A stretch of DNA of 64,000 bases from contig NZ_JAQSLN010000004.1 in the NCBI RefSeq assembly GCF_028649655.1, positions 124,001-188,000 of the forward strand, in the 5' to 3' direction. The stretch comes from Halobacteriovorax sp. GB3. GTDB taxonomy: Bacteria > Bdellovibrionota > Bacteriovoracia > Bacteriovoracales > Bacteriovoracaceae. The notes under the pieces were generated by a model. That model made no database searches and was not told where the DNA came from. It saw only the letters and a list, made by a program, of their open reading frames with translations. This document shows positions 53,153-62,034 of the stretch, piece after piece (the first letter of the stretch is position 1; each line of letters begins with the position of its first letter). Made by a program: the position numbers and the translations under genes.

Positions 53153-54197
53153 ACTTACAGAAGCTAGAAATTTAGCGAATGCCCTTAGATTCTGTAAAGA
53201 TGCTCAATCCAACTCAATGAAGAATTATTCACTTAGGGACTTCGATAACATTAAAAATGTTCTCTATAAAACAGGTATGGAAATTACTGAAGTCTCTACT
53301 CTTTACCTTGGGAAATGTATCTCAGATATCAAAACACTTTTAAAAATCCCTCAAGAATCAGTCAAAACTTTTGTTTATTCTTCCCCTGAAATCCAAGCAG
53401 AATGTTTTCTAGGAAGCGAGAACGAATGTATATTGCGGCTCACATCAGGAATAGTAAATTTATTATCTATCGAAGAATTGAAGTTTGTCATTGGCCATGA
53501 GATTGGACATTTTCTTCTTGGTCACTCTGGTGTTTTTGAACCAGAGCAATATTGGCAATCACAATCTCAAGAAATATCTGCGGATCGTGTTGGACTTTTA
53601 TGTGCTGGATCTCTCGACGTCGCCTTTAGAGCACTCCTCAAGACAACGTCTGGTCTAGACGAAAGACATTTAACCTTCAACGTTAGTGAATTTATTTCAC
53701 AAATGAAAAAGTTTCTAGAAGTAGCAAATATAAAAAATAATCAATCTACTCACCCGTCTATGGTTCTTAGATCTAGAGCATTAATCTGGTTTTCAGCAAG
53801 TGACTTTTTTTTGAATTATCCAGAGGACCACAGAAGATTTGATGTGAAAAGCGTCGATTCAAAAGTTATGAATGATTTTGATAAAGAAATTAGAATAGTA
53901 GAAGAACTAGAAAAGCAAAATGTTAAAAATGATCTCCATTTCTGGACTATTGCTGAATATATCTTCAATCTCGGCAAATTCACAAAAGAATCCCAAAAAA
54001 CAGTTGAGAAAGTTTTAAGTACAGAAAGAATGAACAAGCTTAAATCTTTACTATCAAATTTCTCACCAGATGAAATTAAAAATGAGATTCAAAAGAACTC
54101 AGAATCGATAGAAACTATATTACTTCAAAGTTATGCTATTAACCCAAATGAAGTTAAAAAAGAATTCTTAGAAAAAATATATAAAGCCCTTAAATAA
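53142..54197 (+). CDS. M48-like zinc metallopeptidase
   Basis: 351 residues from GTG. FVIGHEIGHFLLGHSG carries the HExxH zinc site at about residues 119-123; QSQEISADRVGLLC about 40 residues later supplies the Glu ligand and the ADR of M48 enzymes. No transmembrane helix is evident, so it is a soluble member, unlike HtpX. The C-terminal third is helical and unassigned. Its start lies inside the end of the TerB/J gene, so Hsp70, TerB/J and peptidase are a translationally coupled unit, probably for protein quality control or phage-triggered proteolysis. Confidence 0.75.
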   Translation: MPHRLTEARNLANALRFCKDAQSNSMKNYSLRDFDNIKNVLYKTGMEITEVSTLYLGKCISDIKTLLKIPQESVKTFVYSSPEIQAECFLGSENECILRLTSGIVNLLSIEELKFVIGHEIGHFLLGHSGVFEPEQYWQSQSQEISADRVGLLCAGSLDVAFRALLKTTSGLDERHLTFNVSEFISQMKKFLEVANIKNNQSTHPSMVLRSRALIWFSASDFFLNYPEDHRRFDVKSVDSKVMNDFDKEIRIVEELEKQNVKNDLHFWTIAEYIFNLGKFTKESQKTVEKVLSTERMNKLKSLLSNFSPDEIKNEIQKNSESIETILLQSYAINPNEVKKEFLEKIYKALK

Positions 54198-54528
54198 ACA
54201 TTTTCTCATCTCTTTTTGAGAGCTATTTAGATTCTGTGACTAAACAATTCTGGAACTTCTTTCTACTACCTGAGAATACTTGTCTTAATCCAACCTTCAC
54301 TAATACCAGTCTCTAGTGAGTAAAACTCTATTTGTGGGAAGTACTCGGTAGACAGTGGAAGAATAACAAAACAAGCCTCTAATAAATTAACTTGAACATT
54401 CTCATTTTCAATAATTTTTCCGTTAGTAATTTAAGTATCGTTTTTCTTATTAAATATTTTTAACTTTAAATGCACCTCTCCACTTGAATTCTATAATTCA
54501 TGCTAAATAGACAATTTTAAATCTCAGA
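54198..54528. other. Gene-free stretch with a short coding relic
   Basis: About 330 bp between the peptidase gene and the ISL3 relic. On the minus strand a 55-codon frame (about 54266-54430; contains FVILPLSTEYFPQIEFYS and ends in two stops) looks like the tail of a lost gene, but it has no start or ribosome site. Nothing else seen. Confidence 0.35.
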
Positions 54529-55645
54529 CTATCGACAGTCGTAAATCAACTTAAGTCTATAATTTTCAAATTTTCGATATCCGTATGCCTTTCTTTGAAT
54601 TAGCTTGGCCTTACGGTTATACCCTTCGGTCTTTCCATTGGTGATCCTGGTTCTAAAATAGTTTAATGTAAGCCTTCTCAGCTCTTTTCTTACCTTTCAT
54701 ATTGTAAATTTTAAGCATCTGCTCTTTGAACTCGTAAATCTTTCCTAGTTCACCAAACATCCAATTGATGTGATCTACAATATTACGCTGAGAGCGATTA
54801 AGACGACTTCTGTTTGTTAGATAAAGTCTTCGCATTGGTGAATTTCGACTCTTTTCAAATACTCGATGCTTCATTGTCTCAATTCTTATTGTATTTAAGT
54901 GATGATTAAAAAGCTTAATCACATGAAATTTATCAACTGTGATTGTGGCATTTGGAAAGTGAGATCGAGCAAATTTTTTAAATGTAGAAGACATATCAAT
55001 GACAACATTTTTAACATTCTCACGGCCTTTGATATTCATAATGTGAGAGTTTGCTAGTTCATCATAAGATCGTCCTAGAGCGACATCACGAACTCTATCA
55101 TTATTGAAGTCGACAAAGATCATAGCAAATTCTTTGAAGTGAGTTTTTGTGTTTCGAACAAAAGAATGTTCATCGATCCCAATTGTTTTTGGCCATGGAT
55201 AATCTAGTTTTTTGACCTCTAAGTTGAGCTGTTCATAATAGGCTTTGTAAATCATCCAAGTGGAGCATTTACACTTGTTTTGTACACTCTTTAAATCAGT
55301 GAAATTAGAAGCACACCATCTAATGTGAGATCTAAATCTTTGTGTGCTTCTAAAGCCCTTTACAATACCTTGTACTGCCGCTCGAAATACTGAAGAACAG
55401 TTAGGACATTTAAACCTTCTCTTTCTAATTTTGAGGAAAACCTGTTTGTCACGAATAGGTGTATCTTTGATGTTTACAAAGACATGATCATAAATTTTAT
55501 AAGACTTTGTTGCACATTTTGGGCAGACTTCAAAAGTCGATTGCTTAATGGCCTCAAATTCAATTGTATGATTTTTGAGGTTACGTTTTTTGATAAATTT
55601 GACTTCTGGTAAAGACAAAAATTTGTTAAACTTATTCTCAAGCAT
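54529..55645 (-). pseudogene. ISL3-family transposase, frameshifted
   Basis: The intact part (330 codons from 55645) has the ISL3 layout: two CxxC zinc-finger pairs (CPKCATKSY and CPNCSSVF), an HTH region (TDLKSVQNKCKCSTWMIYKA), first catalytic Asp in GIDEHSF, second in NVVIDMSSTF and VDKFHVIKL. The frame stops at 54653. The missing C-terminus (TNGKTEGYNRKAKLIQRKAY, with the EG catalytic Glu, then GYRKFENYRLKLIYDCR) is present in another frame up to a TAG at 54529. So the transposase is inactive. Terminal repeats not identified. Confidence 0.85.
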
Positions 55646-55854
55646 GGGTATTTCCTTCGTAAAAAATTGTTTGTCGCAAAACTATTTTAAACGAGAATAT
55701 CCATGTTTATTTTGTGGGGTAAGCTAGTCTTGTATTAAGGTTTCCACTGCGAACCGAGAAGACCCGTTTTAAATAATTATAACGAGTGGAGCCCCAAAGA
55801 TTTGTCTAAAAATCAAAATGATAGTTTAACTGAGATATATAAGAACTATAAAAT

Positions 55855-56442
55855 ATGAAGTTTGTGGACAAGTGGAATTTAAATATTTTTCATGCTCTTT
55901 TGTTCTTTGCACTCTTGAAGAACTTTACAACTAGAGACCGGATTGAGCATCTAATTGCAGCAGTTGCAGCTTTCCTTGTTTCAATTGCCATAATATTAGT
56001 TTTGAACAAAAGAAAAAATATTTTTCAAAAAATTAAGTCAAAGGTTAATATAAATCCCCTTCATTTCTACTTAATGACTTTCTTTACTATATATATTGGT
56101 TCTTGGTTCCCAGATATAGATTGGATTATTCATTGGCATAGAAGCCCCTTAACTCATTCATTTATTCCTGTAATTGCTATAGCTTTATATCTAAGAAAAA
56201 AAAGAAACTTATTCACAAGTTATTTAAACTGGATTTTTGGGATAGGCCTTGCGAGTCATTTAGCTTGGGACTTCTTCCCTTATGCCAGAATAAGACATAT
56301 TCCAGGAATCTATGGGCATCTTTATCTTGCAATAAGCATCATAGTTATAATTTCTTTTATTTTTTTTGATTTTAGAAGCAAGCTCCTAAAAGAGGGCTCT
56401 TCTAAGGTGTCCCAAAAACTCAATGATCGTTTTGAGACATAA
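55855..56442 (+). CDS. DUF457/YdjM-like membrane-bound metal-dependent hydrolase
   Basis: 195 residues with four to five hydrophobic helices. The signature GSWFPDIDWIIHWHRSPLTH followed by ASHLAWDFFP gives the conserved Asp, His, Arg and His residues of the YbcI/YdjM (DUF457) predicted inner-membrane hydrolases. The substrate of the family is unknown. The cyclase-like gene starts 21 bp later on the same strand with AAGGAGAG, so the two are probably one operon. An inner-membrane effector role is suggested by that pairing only. Confidence 0.65.
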   Translation: MKFVDKWNLNIFHALLFFALLKNFTTRDRIEHLIAAVAAFLVSIAIILVLNKRKNIFQKIKSKVNINPLHFYLMTFFTIYIGSWFPDIDWIIHWHRSPLTHSFIPVIAIALYLRKKRNLFTSYLNWIFGIGLASHLAWDFFPYARIRHIPGIYGHLYLAISIIVIISFIFFDFRSKLLKEGSSKVSQKLNDRFET

Positions 56443-56463
56443 AACACAACATAAGGAGAGATA

Positions 56464-57228
56464 GTGCCAAAATACAGTCCCAAATCGCTTGGATATAACA
56501 ATTTTATCCGCTCTAATTCAGCTGCTCCATTTCAGTCTTATAGCATGACTGACTGTTCAATATGTTGGATAGACTTATTAGGAGTAAGAGGACTGTCACA
56601 CTCTCAAATTGTAGCTGCAGTTCATACTGCATTAAATTGTGCCTCAGAGGCATCCTGTACCGGGCCGATAGATCAAAATGGGAATTTAATAGGTACACCT
56701 AATAGTGCTATCCAATATTCAATTGTTGGAGATGCTCTAATATTATCTGAGAAGAACTTACCTAAAACTAGAGCTGCTGCTAAGCTAGCATTTTTTTACA
56801 GAGTAAATATCCTTTCACGACTTCTAAATGAACAAGGTTATCTTCACAGAGGTGTGATAACATCCGGAGAAGTTGACTGTTTTATCTATGAGAGCTCTAC
56901 ATTAATAACAGGTAAAGGTGTAGTAAAGGCAGCAAGTCTTGAGGCAAATTTAAAAACGGCTGGTTTATTTTATGATGAAACTTGGGATGAATTTATAAAT
57001 TGGAGACAAAAGCAACTTGATAATCAGAATTTCATAGTACCATTCTCAATGCTGTCTGGCTGGAATCACTCAACTCATGCCTCAGGTCTGTCAGGAGTCA
57101 CTTTTAGTCAATATGACGGATGGGTACACTGGGATCAAAATATTCAAAACGGCAATCAAAGCATCAATAAAGTTATAAACGCTCAAAGCCTTATAAACGA
57201 TTTAAGGTCTACGTTTGGCTTACCTTAA
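56464..57228 (+). CDS. Class III nucleotide-cyclase-like protein (Pycsar-type candidate)
   Basis: 254 residues from GTG. A single alpha/beta domain that follows class III cyclases: SICWIDLLGVRGLS with candidate metal Asp 37, IQYSIVGDALILSE with second metal Asp 90, HRGVITSGEV (strand and Arg) and TGKGVVKAASLEANLKTAG, where typical adenylate cyclases have the vNlAaRLe segment. The usual Asn/Arg pair is not kept there, as in divergent bacterial defence cyclases (PycC). Soluble. Directly after a membrane protein gene in an island with other defence-like modules, hence the Pycsar comparison; base specificity cannot be read. Confidence 0.55.
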   Translation: MPKYSPKSLGYNNFIRSNSAAPFQSYSMTDCSICWIDLLGVRGLSHSQIVAAVHTALNCASEASCTGPIDQNGNLIGTPNSAIQYSIVGDALILSEKNLPKTRAAAKLAFFYRVNILSRLLNEQGYLHRGVITSGEVDCFIYESSTLITGKGVVKAASLEANLKTAGLFYDETWDEFINWRQKQLDNQNFIVPFSMLSGWNHSTHASGLSGVTFSQYDGWVHWDQNIQNGNQSINKVINAQSLINDLRSTFGLP

Positions 57229-57229
57229 A

Positions 57230-59224
57230 TTATTTCAAATTTAATTCTAATTGAGGACTGTTTTTCTTTGCATTCTTCTTTTTCCAAGTTTCACTAGTCC
57301 TCTTATATCTACATTTAGGACAGCATCTACCACTTGTTCGATGATTAATTGAGTCCTGCCAAATATGCTTGCACTTTCCTCTCCACCAAACAACTTTTCC
57401 AGAACCTGGCGTAAAATATTCAGGTAGCAGTAAATCATTTTTTGTAGGATGCCAATCTCTTGCAATATCTGGAAACAGAAATGATAAAGACTTCTCAAAT
57501 GCAACATGCTTACGCTTGGTATAAAGCTCGTTAAAAAGATCACTTGCAACCCAATCACTCTCGTTCATGTAGTTACTGATTTTGATTTCTAATTTAGGTG
57601 ATATGTTTTTAACTTTAGCCTTAATCACCTTCAAGATGCTTTTAACAATCTCTAAGCTAATTTCTCTTTTCTTTGCCTGGATATCTGACTTAGACAAAAG
57701 AGGTAGGCCTTCCTCTCTCACTCTTAAAAGGAATATCTCATTAGCTAAATTCTTATTCTTCTGAACATCTTTATCGTGTTTATCAGCATGCCAATAAACT
57801 CCATCGTATTCAATTCCGAACTTTATCGTTGGAATGTAAATATCTACTTCATAGCCTGATACTATTGCTCTATGGTGAACATCATTGAATAGAGATTTCA
57901 ATTCACAAAAGATTCTTAGTTCAGGGATTGAATAAGCAGGATTGCACTTTGGACAACCTGTTCCTCTAGTCCGATGTAAGATTGTTGCCTGCCATTCATG
58001 GTCATCTCCCTTTGGACATTTCCACCATACTTTTTTAGCTGTACCACCTGGAACATCTTTAGGGGTTAACCTACCGTTCTTTGTTGGATGCCATTGTTTT
58101 GCAACATCAGGGTATAATGTCGCCAAGCTGTTTGACTCAACAACCTTGTGACCTGAACAAATAGGACATCCCTTTCCATTAACCCTATTATTAAGCTTTG
58201 CTCTCCAAACATGATCATCTCCCTCAGGGCACTTCCACCAAATTAGCTTATTAGCACTAGGAAGAACATCAAATGGAGTTAGACTTCCATTTTTCGTTGG
58301 ATGCCACTGTTTTGCCAATTCTAGATTAACAGTACCTAAAGAATTAGACCTTACAGCTTTTTGGTTTGCACATATTGGACAGCCACTTCCTTTATTTCTA
58401 GCGGCAACGTATGCTTGCCATTCATGATCCTCACCTTTGGGACATTTCCACCAAACCTTTTTACCAGAGTTCGGTGTAACATCAGTTGGTTTTAAGTCTT
58501 CATTTTTGGTTGGGTGCCACTGTTTAGCTAGTTTTGGATTTAGATACTTTAAACTATTAGACTTTACTACTTTATGACCAGAACAAATAGGACAACCTAT
58601 CCCCTTATTCCTCGCAATAATCTTTGCTTCCCAAACATGATCATCTCCCTTTGGACATTTCCACCAAACTCTTTTACTAGATTGAGCCGTTACATCTTTT
58701 GCGGTTAATTCTTTATTCTTAGTTTTATGCCATTCTTTTGCTAACTTTGGATTTGTAGTTGCCAAACAATTTGATTTAACGACTTTACGATTTGAACAGA
58801 TTGGACATCCATTACCTTTATTTCTATCCTCAACTCTAGATTCCCAAACGTGATCATCTCCCTTAGGGCACTTCCACCATACTTTCTTGTATGAACCTGG
58901 GATAACATCTTTTGGGGTTAACTCTCCATTTTTGATTGGATGCCATTCTTTAGCTAATTTGGGATTTAGCGAAGCCAAACAATTAGACTTAATAACAACT
59001 CTACCTGAACAAACCCCACATCCATGACCTTTACTTCTTGTCTTTACAGCGGCCTTCCAAATGTGATCCTCCCCTTTAGGACAAGTCCACCAAATCACTT
59101 TATCGGAGTATGGTGTTACATCATAAGGCGTAAGGTCTCCATTCTTTGTTGGATGCCATTCTTTAATTAATTCGGGAAATGTTTCAGCAAAACTTTTCTT
59201 ATTCACCACGAGACTCAAGAACAC
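57230..59224 (-). CDS. Zinc-ribbon-repeat protein with embedded Vsr-like nuclease domain
   Basis: 664 residues. Six copies of a 66-residue zinc-ribbon unit (pattern LAKEWHPTKNG.LTP.DV, then VWWKCPKGDDHVW and GCPIC; DUF4379-like) fill residues 10-425. Then a nuclease-like domain: Glu 435 (SIPELRIF), Asp 461 in YEVDIYIP, GIEYDGVYWHAD and LLRVREEGL, as in Vsr/DUF559-type PD-(D/E)xK enzymes. A seventh, shortened ribbon (CKHIWQDSINHR, CCPKC) closes the protein. A GTG at 59224 gives the longest frame; GTGs at 59209 and 59206 are possible. It overlaps the 3' end of the HEPN-motif gene. Likely DNA-targeting arm of a defence pair. Confidence 0.7.
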   Translation of the reverse strand: MFLSLVVNKKSFAETFPELIKEWHPTKNGDLTPYDVTPYSDKVIWWTCPKGEDHIWKAAVKTRSKGHGCGVCSGRVVIKSNCLASLNPKLAKEWHPIKNGELTPKDVIPGSYKKVWWKCPKGDDHVWESRVEDRNKGNGCPICSNRKVVKSNCLATTNPKLAKEWHKTKNKELTAKDVTAQSSKRVWWKCPKGDDHVWEAKIIARNKGIGCPICSGHKVVKSNSLKYLNPKLAKQWHPTKNEDLKPTDVTPNSGKKVWWKCPKGEDHEWQAYVAARNKGSGCPICANQKAVRSNSLGTVNLELAKQWHPTKNGSLTPFDVLPSANKLIWWKCPEGDDHVWRAKLNNRVNGKGCPICSGHKVVESNSLATLYPDVAKQWHPTKNGRLTPKDVPGGTAKKVWWKCPKGDDHEWQATILHRTRGTGCPKCNPAYSIPELRIFCELKSLFNDVHHRAIVSGYEVDIYIPTIKFGIEYDGVYWHADKHDKDVQKNKNLANEIFLLRVREEGLPLLSKSDIQAKKREISLEIVKSILKVIKAKVKNISPKLEIKISNYMNESDWVASDLFNELYTKRKHVAFEKSLSFLFPDIARDWHPTKNDLLLPEYFTPGSGKVVWWRGKCKHIWQDSINHRTSGRCCPKCRYKRTSETWKKKNAKKNSPQLELNLK

Positions 59225-60965
59225 CTAAAATTTGATAAATAGAATTTATACAACTCGCTAGTAAATAAAACCCTTGTTCAACGAGAGGCATCTCTTTTTT
59301 AACAGCTACCAATTCTAGATAGTTATCTATATCAGATCCTGGTAAATGTGCATCTCCATGCCTTAACTCATAAGCACCTACTAGAGGGCCCATTATCTCT
59401 CTAGCCCTTTCATCACCTACAGAAATGGCTAATAGTCTTTCTACTGATTTTAATGAACCTGGTTTCTCACCTTTTTTCAATTCAATTAGCTTGTGAACTT
59501 CAGAAGTATTAAAGCTATCAGCTGTTAATCTAGCGACATCTTTTGCCAATGCATAAAGCTCGTTTTGATTTGTAACTCTAAATCGGTGAGTTTTCTTTGC
59601 TATATCAACCAGCTGCTCATGATCTCTTACCAACTGAAAGTTAAATAATTTATCTGATAAATAATTTAATTGCTCTAGACCCTTTAGAAGAAAACTCTCT
59701 GGAGCTTGAGTATTAGCAGGATCTGCATGCACTTGTGAGTCTTGTAGTTCCTTAGAAACTCCGCCATCTGGTACAATATTATAAGAAGACCAAATTTGTT
59801 GCTCCCATTCTGATTGATACGAAATATCTTTTGCATAAACATTTACTAATCCTAACGAATTAATTCCAAATACAACTCTCATACTATGTGGATTAGCTGT
59901 AATTGAGCCTGTTTTAGCCGTATACCACTCTAATTTAGAGTTTCTTTTTGCTAATAGACTCGAAATAACTTCGGGCTTAAACCAAAGCCAACGACCACTA
60001 TCTCTCAAGTCTTTAGATTTAAGCTTTTCTCCAGAGCCTTCAACTATGTACTCAATATTTACTTCATCATCTTCTTTCTTAACTCTAGGGCTTTCATTTC
60101 CCATTTCGATAATTTCGGTACGCCTAAACTCTCCCTCAATATAAAAGAGTTTTTGCCCTTCAAACTTCTTAGTAAAGGAATTCGATTCGAACTCACCTTC
60201 AGTTGGATGAGGAAGAATTGGTACCTCTTCTTCAGGGTCAACATCAGTCCTACTTACATGGAACACAGCCATTGACCCTCCGAAAAGATTACCACCTTCA
60301 TGAATTTCAGAAATTCTACCATTCCACTTACTTAAACCTTCTACTTCAGAAGGGTAATCTTCAGTCCAATCAACCTTACTTCTATCCATTTCAACCGTTG
60401 ATCTGCTTCTAAATGAACATATCGTAAGATTCATATTTCTTGCACATAAGTAATCTTTTAAGAACTTGGATTTTATTTCTATTAAAACAGGTCTGTTTTC
60501 TGTATCTCTAGTCAACTTCACTACTACTTCATAATCTTCTTCTGGACGAACCCAAACATCACCCTCTCTCAATAAGTTTAATGCAGTTACTAGGTCTTGA
60601 TTTAAATGCCAAATAGTACCATCGACAGGGTTTATTTCTTGCTCAATGACTAAATTAATTCCAACTAAAGTTCCTTCCGTATATATATCTTCATTAAATT
60701 GATCACTGGGATAATATTTACCGTCTTCATAATAACTAGCATGGTTTCGAAATAGTCCCATGCTATCCCAGTCCATTTTTTTTGAAGCTTCTAAATCATC
60801 ATTTGAAAAAGCAACAGATGTGCTGTGAAAAATCTCACTCTTATATCCAAGGAAGCCATGCTTTCCTTCTTTGATAGGAGTGTGGATTGCCCTTAATGGA
60901 ATCCATACTGCCCTGGAAAAGTCTCTTCTTTTTATATCTTTAAAGTCATACCAATCTTGATTCAT
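59199..60965 (-). CDS. Large protein with C-terminal HEPN-type RNase motif
   Basis: 588 residues, soluble. AAAGGACAGCTT precedes the ATG. The first 430 residues are beta-rich and unassigned. The C-terminal 150 are helical with ELRHGDAHLPGS at residues 533-544: Arg 535-x4-His 540 matches the R-x4-6-H signature of HEPN ribonucleases, in the usual place before the last helix. ApeA-type antiphage proteins share a large N-part with a HEPN end, though I cannot show homology. Coupled to the downstream nuclease gene by a 26-bp overlap. I infer an abortive-infection type effector or sensor. Confidence 0.55.
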   Translation of the reverse strand: MNQDWYDFKDIKRRDFSRAVWIPLRAIHTPIKEGKHGFLGYKSEIFHSTSVAFSNDDLEASKKMDWDSMGLFRNHASYYEDGKYYPSDQFNEDIYTEGTLVGINLVIEQEINPVDGTIWHLNQDLVTALNLLREGDVWVRPEEDYEVVVKLTRDTENRPVLIEIKSKFLKDYLCARNMNLTICSFRSRSTVEMDRSKVDWTEDYPSEVEGLSKWNGRISEIHEGGNLFGGSMAVFHVSRTDVDPEEEVPILPHPTEGEFESNSFTKKFEGQKLFYIEGEFRRTEIIEMGNESPRVKKEDDEVNIEYIVEGSGEKLKSKDLRDSGRWLWFKPEVISSLLAKRNSKLEWYTAKTGSITANPHSMRVVFGINSLGLVNVYAKDISYQSEWEQQIWSSYNIVPDGGVSKELQDSQVHADPANTQAPESFLLKGLEQLNYLSDKLFNFQLVRDHEQLVDIAKKTHRFRVTNQNELYALAKDVARLTADSFNTSEVHKLIELKKGEKPGSLKSVERLLAISVGDERAREIMGPLVGAYELRHGDAHLPGSDIDNYLELVAVKKEMPLVEQGFYLLASCINSIYQILGVLESRGE

Positions 60966-61027
60966 AAGCTGTCCTTTTCAAACCAAGATTTATTTATCAC
61001 AAAAATTATAAAGCGTCGGGCCAAAAA

Positions 61028-61468
61028 TCAGTTTAGTATTTGGTGTATAGTCTTTCGATGCCATTTACCCCTTCTAGTCTTTGTCGGTACCTTCATTGAA
61101 TTAAAAACACTGGCTATTTTCTCGTAACTGAAACCCTTATCCCTCAGCTCTCTCATCTTCTTGATATTCTCTAGCTCACGTTTGTGACTTCGTTCATCTG
61201 AATGCTGACCATAAGCTAGGCCTCGCTTTCTGTTACGATTTGATCCTGGCTTATAAGTTTCGAATCCATACTCTTTGAGAAATTTTAAAACTGAAGTTCT
61301 TGCACATCCTGCGTTATCTGCAATCTGTTGACACGACAGGCCTTCGACAATATATTTCTGATGAAGGTAAGCCTTGGATTTATATAGTATATTTGATCTA
61401 AGGTTAATGATGATGGTGCTTTCGACGGGCTGAAAAAATGTATTTATAGTGTCGGTTGAGCACCCCAT
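61028..61468 (-). CDS. Recombinase-type helix-turn-helix protein at the island end
   Basis: 146 codons from an ATG that lies inside the right direct repeat; a later start is likely, since residues 1-30 look like read-through. The core has two HTH units: GLSCQQIADNAGCARTSVLK and MRELRDKGFSYEKIASVFNS followed by TRRGKWHRKTIHQIL, the pattern of the DNA-binding region of large serine recombinases. The catalytic serine domain is absent. It may be an excisionase-like factor, a regulator, or the tail of a deleted recombinase. Confidence 0.5.
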   Translation of the reverse strand: MGCSTDTINTFFQPVESTIIINLRSNILYKSKAYLHQKYIVEGLSCQQIADNAGCARTSVLKFLKEYGFETYKPGSNRNRKRGLAYGQHSDERSHKRELENIKKMRELRDKGFSYEKIASVFNSMKVPTKTRRGKWHRKTIHQILN

Positions 61469-61635
61469 TCTTTTCAGACATTCACTTCGATGACAATCCC
61501 TTCGGGGAAAATCATATTAAAAGCAGAGTTTAACCCACTCTGCTTTTTTTTGGAAGCGTCAAATGCCAGGAAGGCATTTGACGCTGAACAACTTCGGAGG
61601 CGACCACGAAGGGAGCCGCAGAATACTTCTCGAAC
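61461..61635 (+). repeat. Right copy of the island-flanking direct repeat
   Basis: 175 bp matching 49201-49376, starting CACCCCATTC and including the tRNA-type terminator and one 60-bp unit. The tRNA body is not repeated here. Confidence 0.9.
61521..61552 (+). terminator. Duplicate of the tRNA-His terminator
   Basis: AAGCAGAGT/ACTCTGCTT hairpin with T-run, identical to the left copy except for its T-run length. Confidence 0.8.
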
Positions 61636-61703
61636 TAGCTTAAAATCATCAAAAACTAATTCTAAGAAAACCCCAAACACCAGAAAGGCATTTGACGCAG
61701 AAT
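61565..61703 (+). repeat. 60-bp repeat units (right end)
   Basis: A full unit at 61565-61624 and a shortened one at 61681-61703 that keeps only the beginning (CAGAAAGGCATTTGACGC) and the end (AGAAT). Up to 61838 no gene is seen. Confidence 0.7.
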
Positions 61704-61838
61704 ACTTCTCAATCTAGCTTAGAATCACCAATGAAAGAACTCCTCGAAAACGATCAAAAGCTTAACTTAGATTTCTAATACCAACTACAATATTCATATA
61801 TGCCCCTAAATATCCCCAAGCTATGCTAAGATAAGCAA

Positions 61839-62033
61839 ATGGAAGGAAACGTAAGAGATCATATTGAAATTGGCGAGAAAGTTCGCATCGTCCTTAAAAA
61901 GGATCAACGCACTGGTAATTTAACTGAAGGTATCGTCAAAGATATTCTGACAAAGTCGGATTACCATCCTCATGGTATCAAGGTTCGCCTAGAAAGCGGA
62001 GATGTGGGCCGAGTAAAAGAGATCTTAGATTAA
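61839..62033 (+). CDS. ywbE: YwbE family protein
   Basis: 64 residues, the full length of the family. VRIVLKKDQRTGNLTEGIVK and HPHGIKVRLESGDVGRV are near-consensus for YwbE (DUF2196), a small conserved KOW-like beta protein of unknown role. It ends 1 bp before arfB, so the two are co-translated, which hints at a link to ribosome rescue or translation. First core gene right of the island. Confidence 0.88.
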   Translation: MEGNVRDHIEIGEKVRIVLKKDQRTGNLTEGIVKDILTKSDYHPHGIKVRLESGDVGRVKEILD

Positions 62034-62034
62034 C

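Larger units (their letters stand above)
49201..61635. mobile_element. Genomic island beside tRNA-His
   Basis: Bounded by the direct repeat described at each end. Inside: chimeric transposase/integrase relic, Hsp70-TerB/J-M48 module, ISL3 relic, DUF457-cyclase module, HEPN-nuclease module and a recombinase-type HTH protein. No intact integrase remains, so it is probably fixed. Both neighbours (tRNA-His; ywbE-arfB) look like core genome. Confidence 0.8.

Noticed and set aside
61474-61717. Arg- or Ser-rich open frames on both strands over the right repeat
   Set aside because: They are made by the 60-bp repeat units and the terminator; no start signals or family match.
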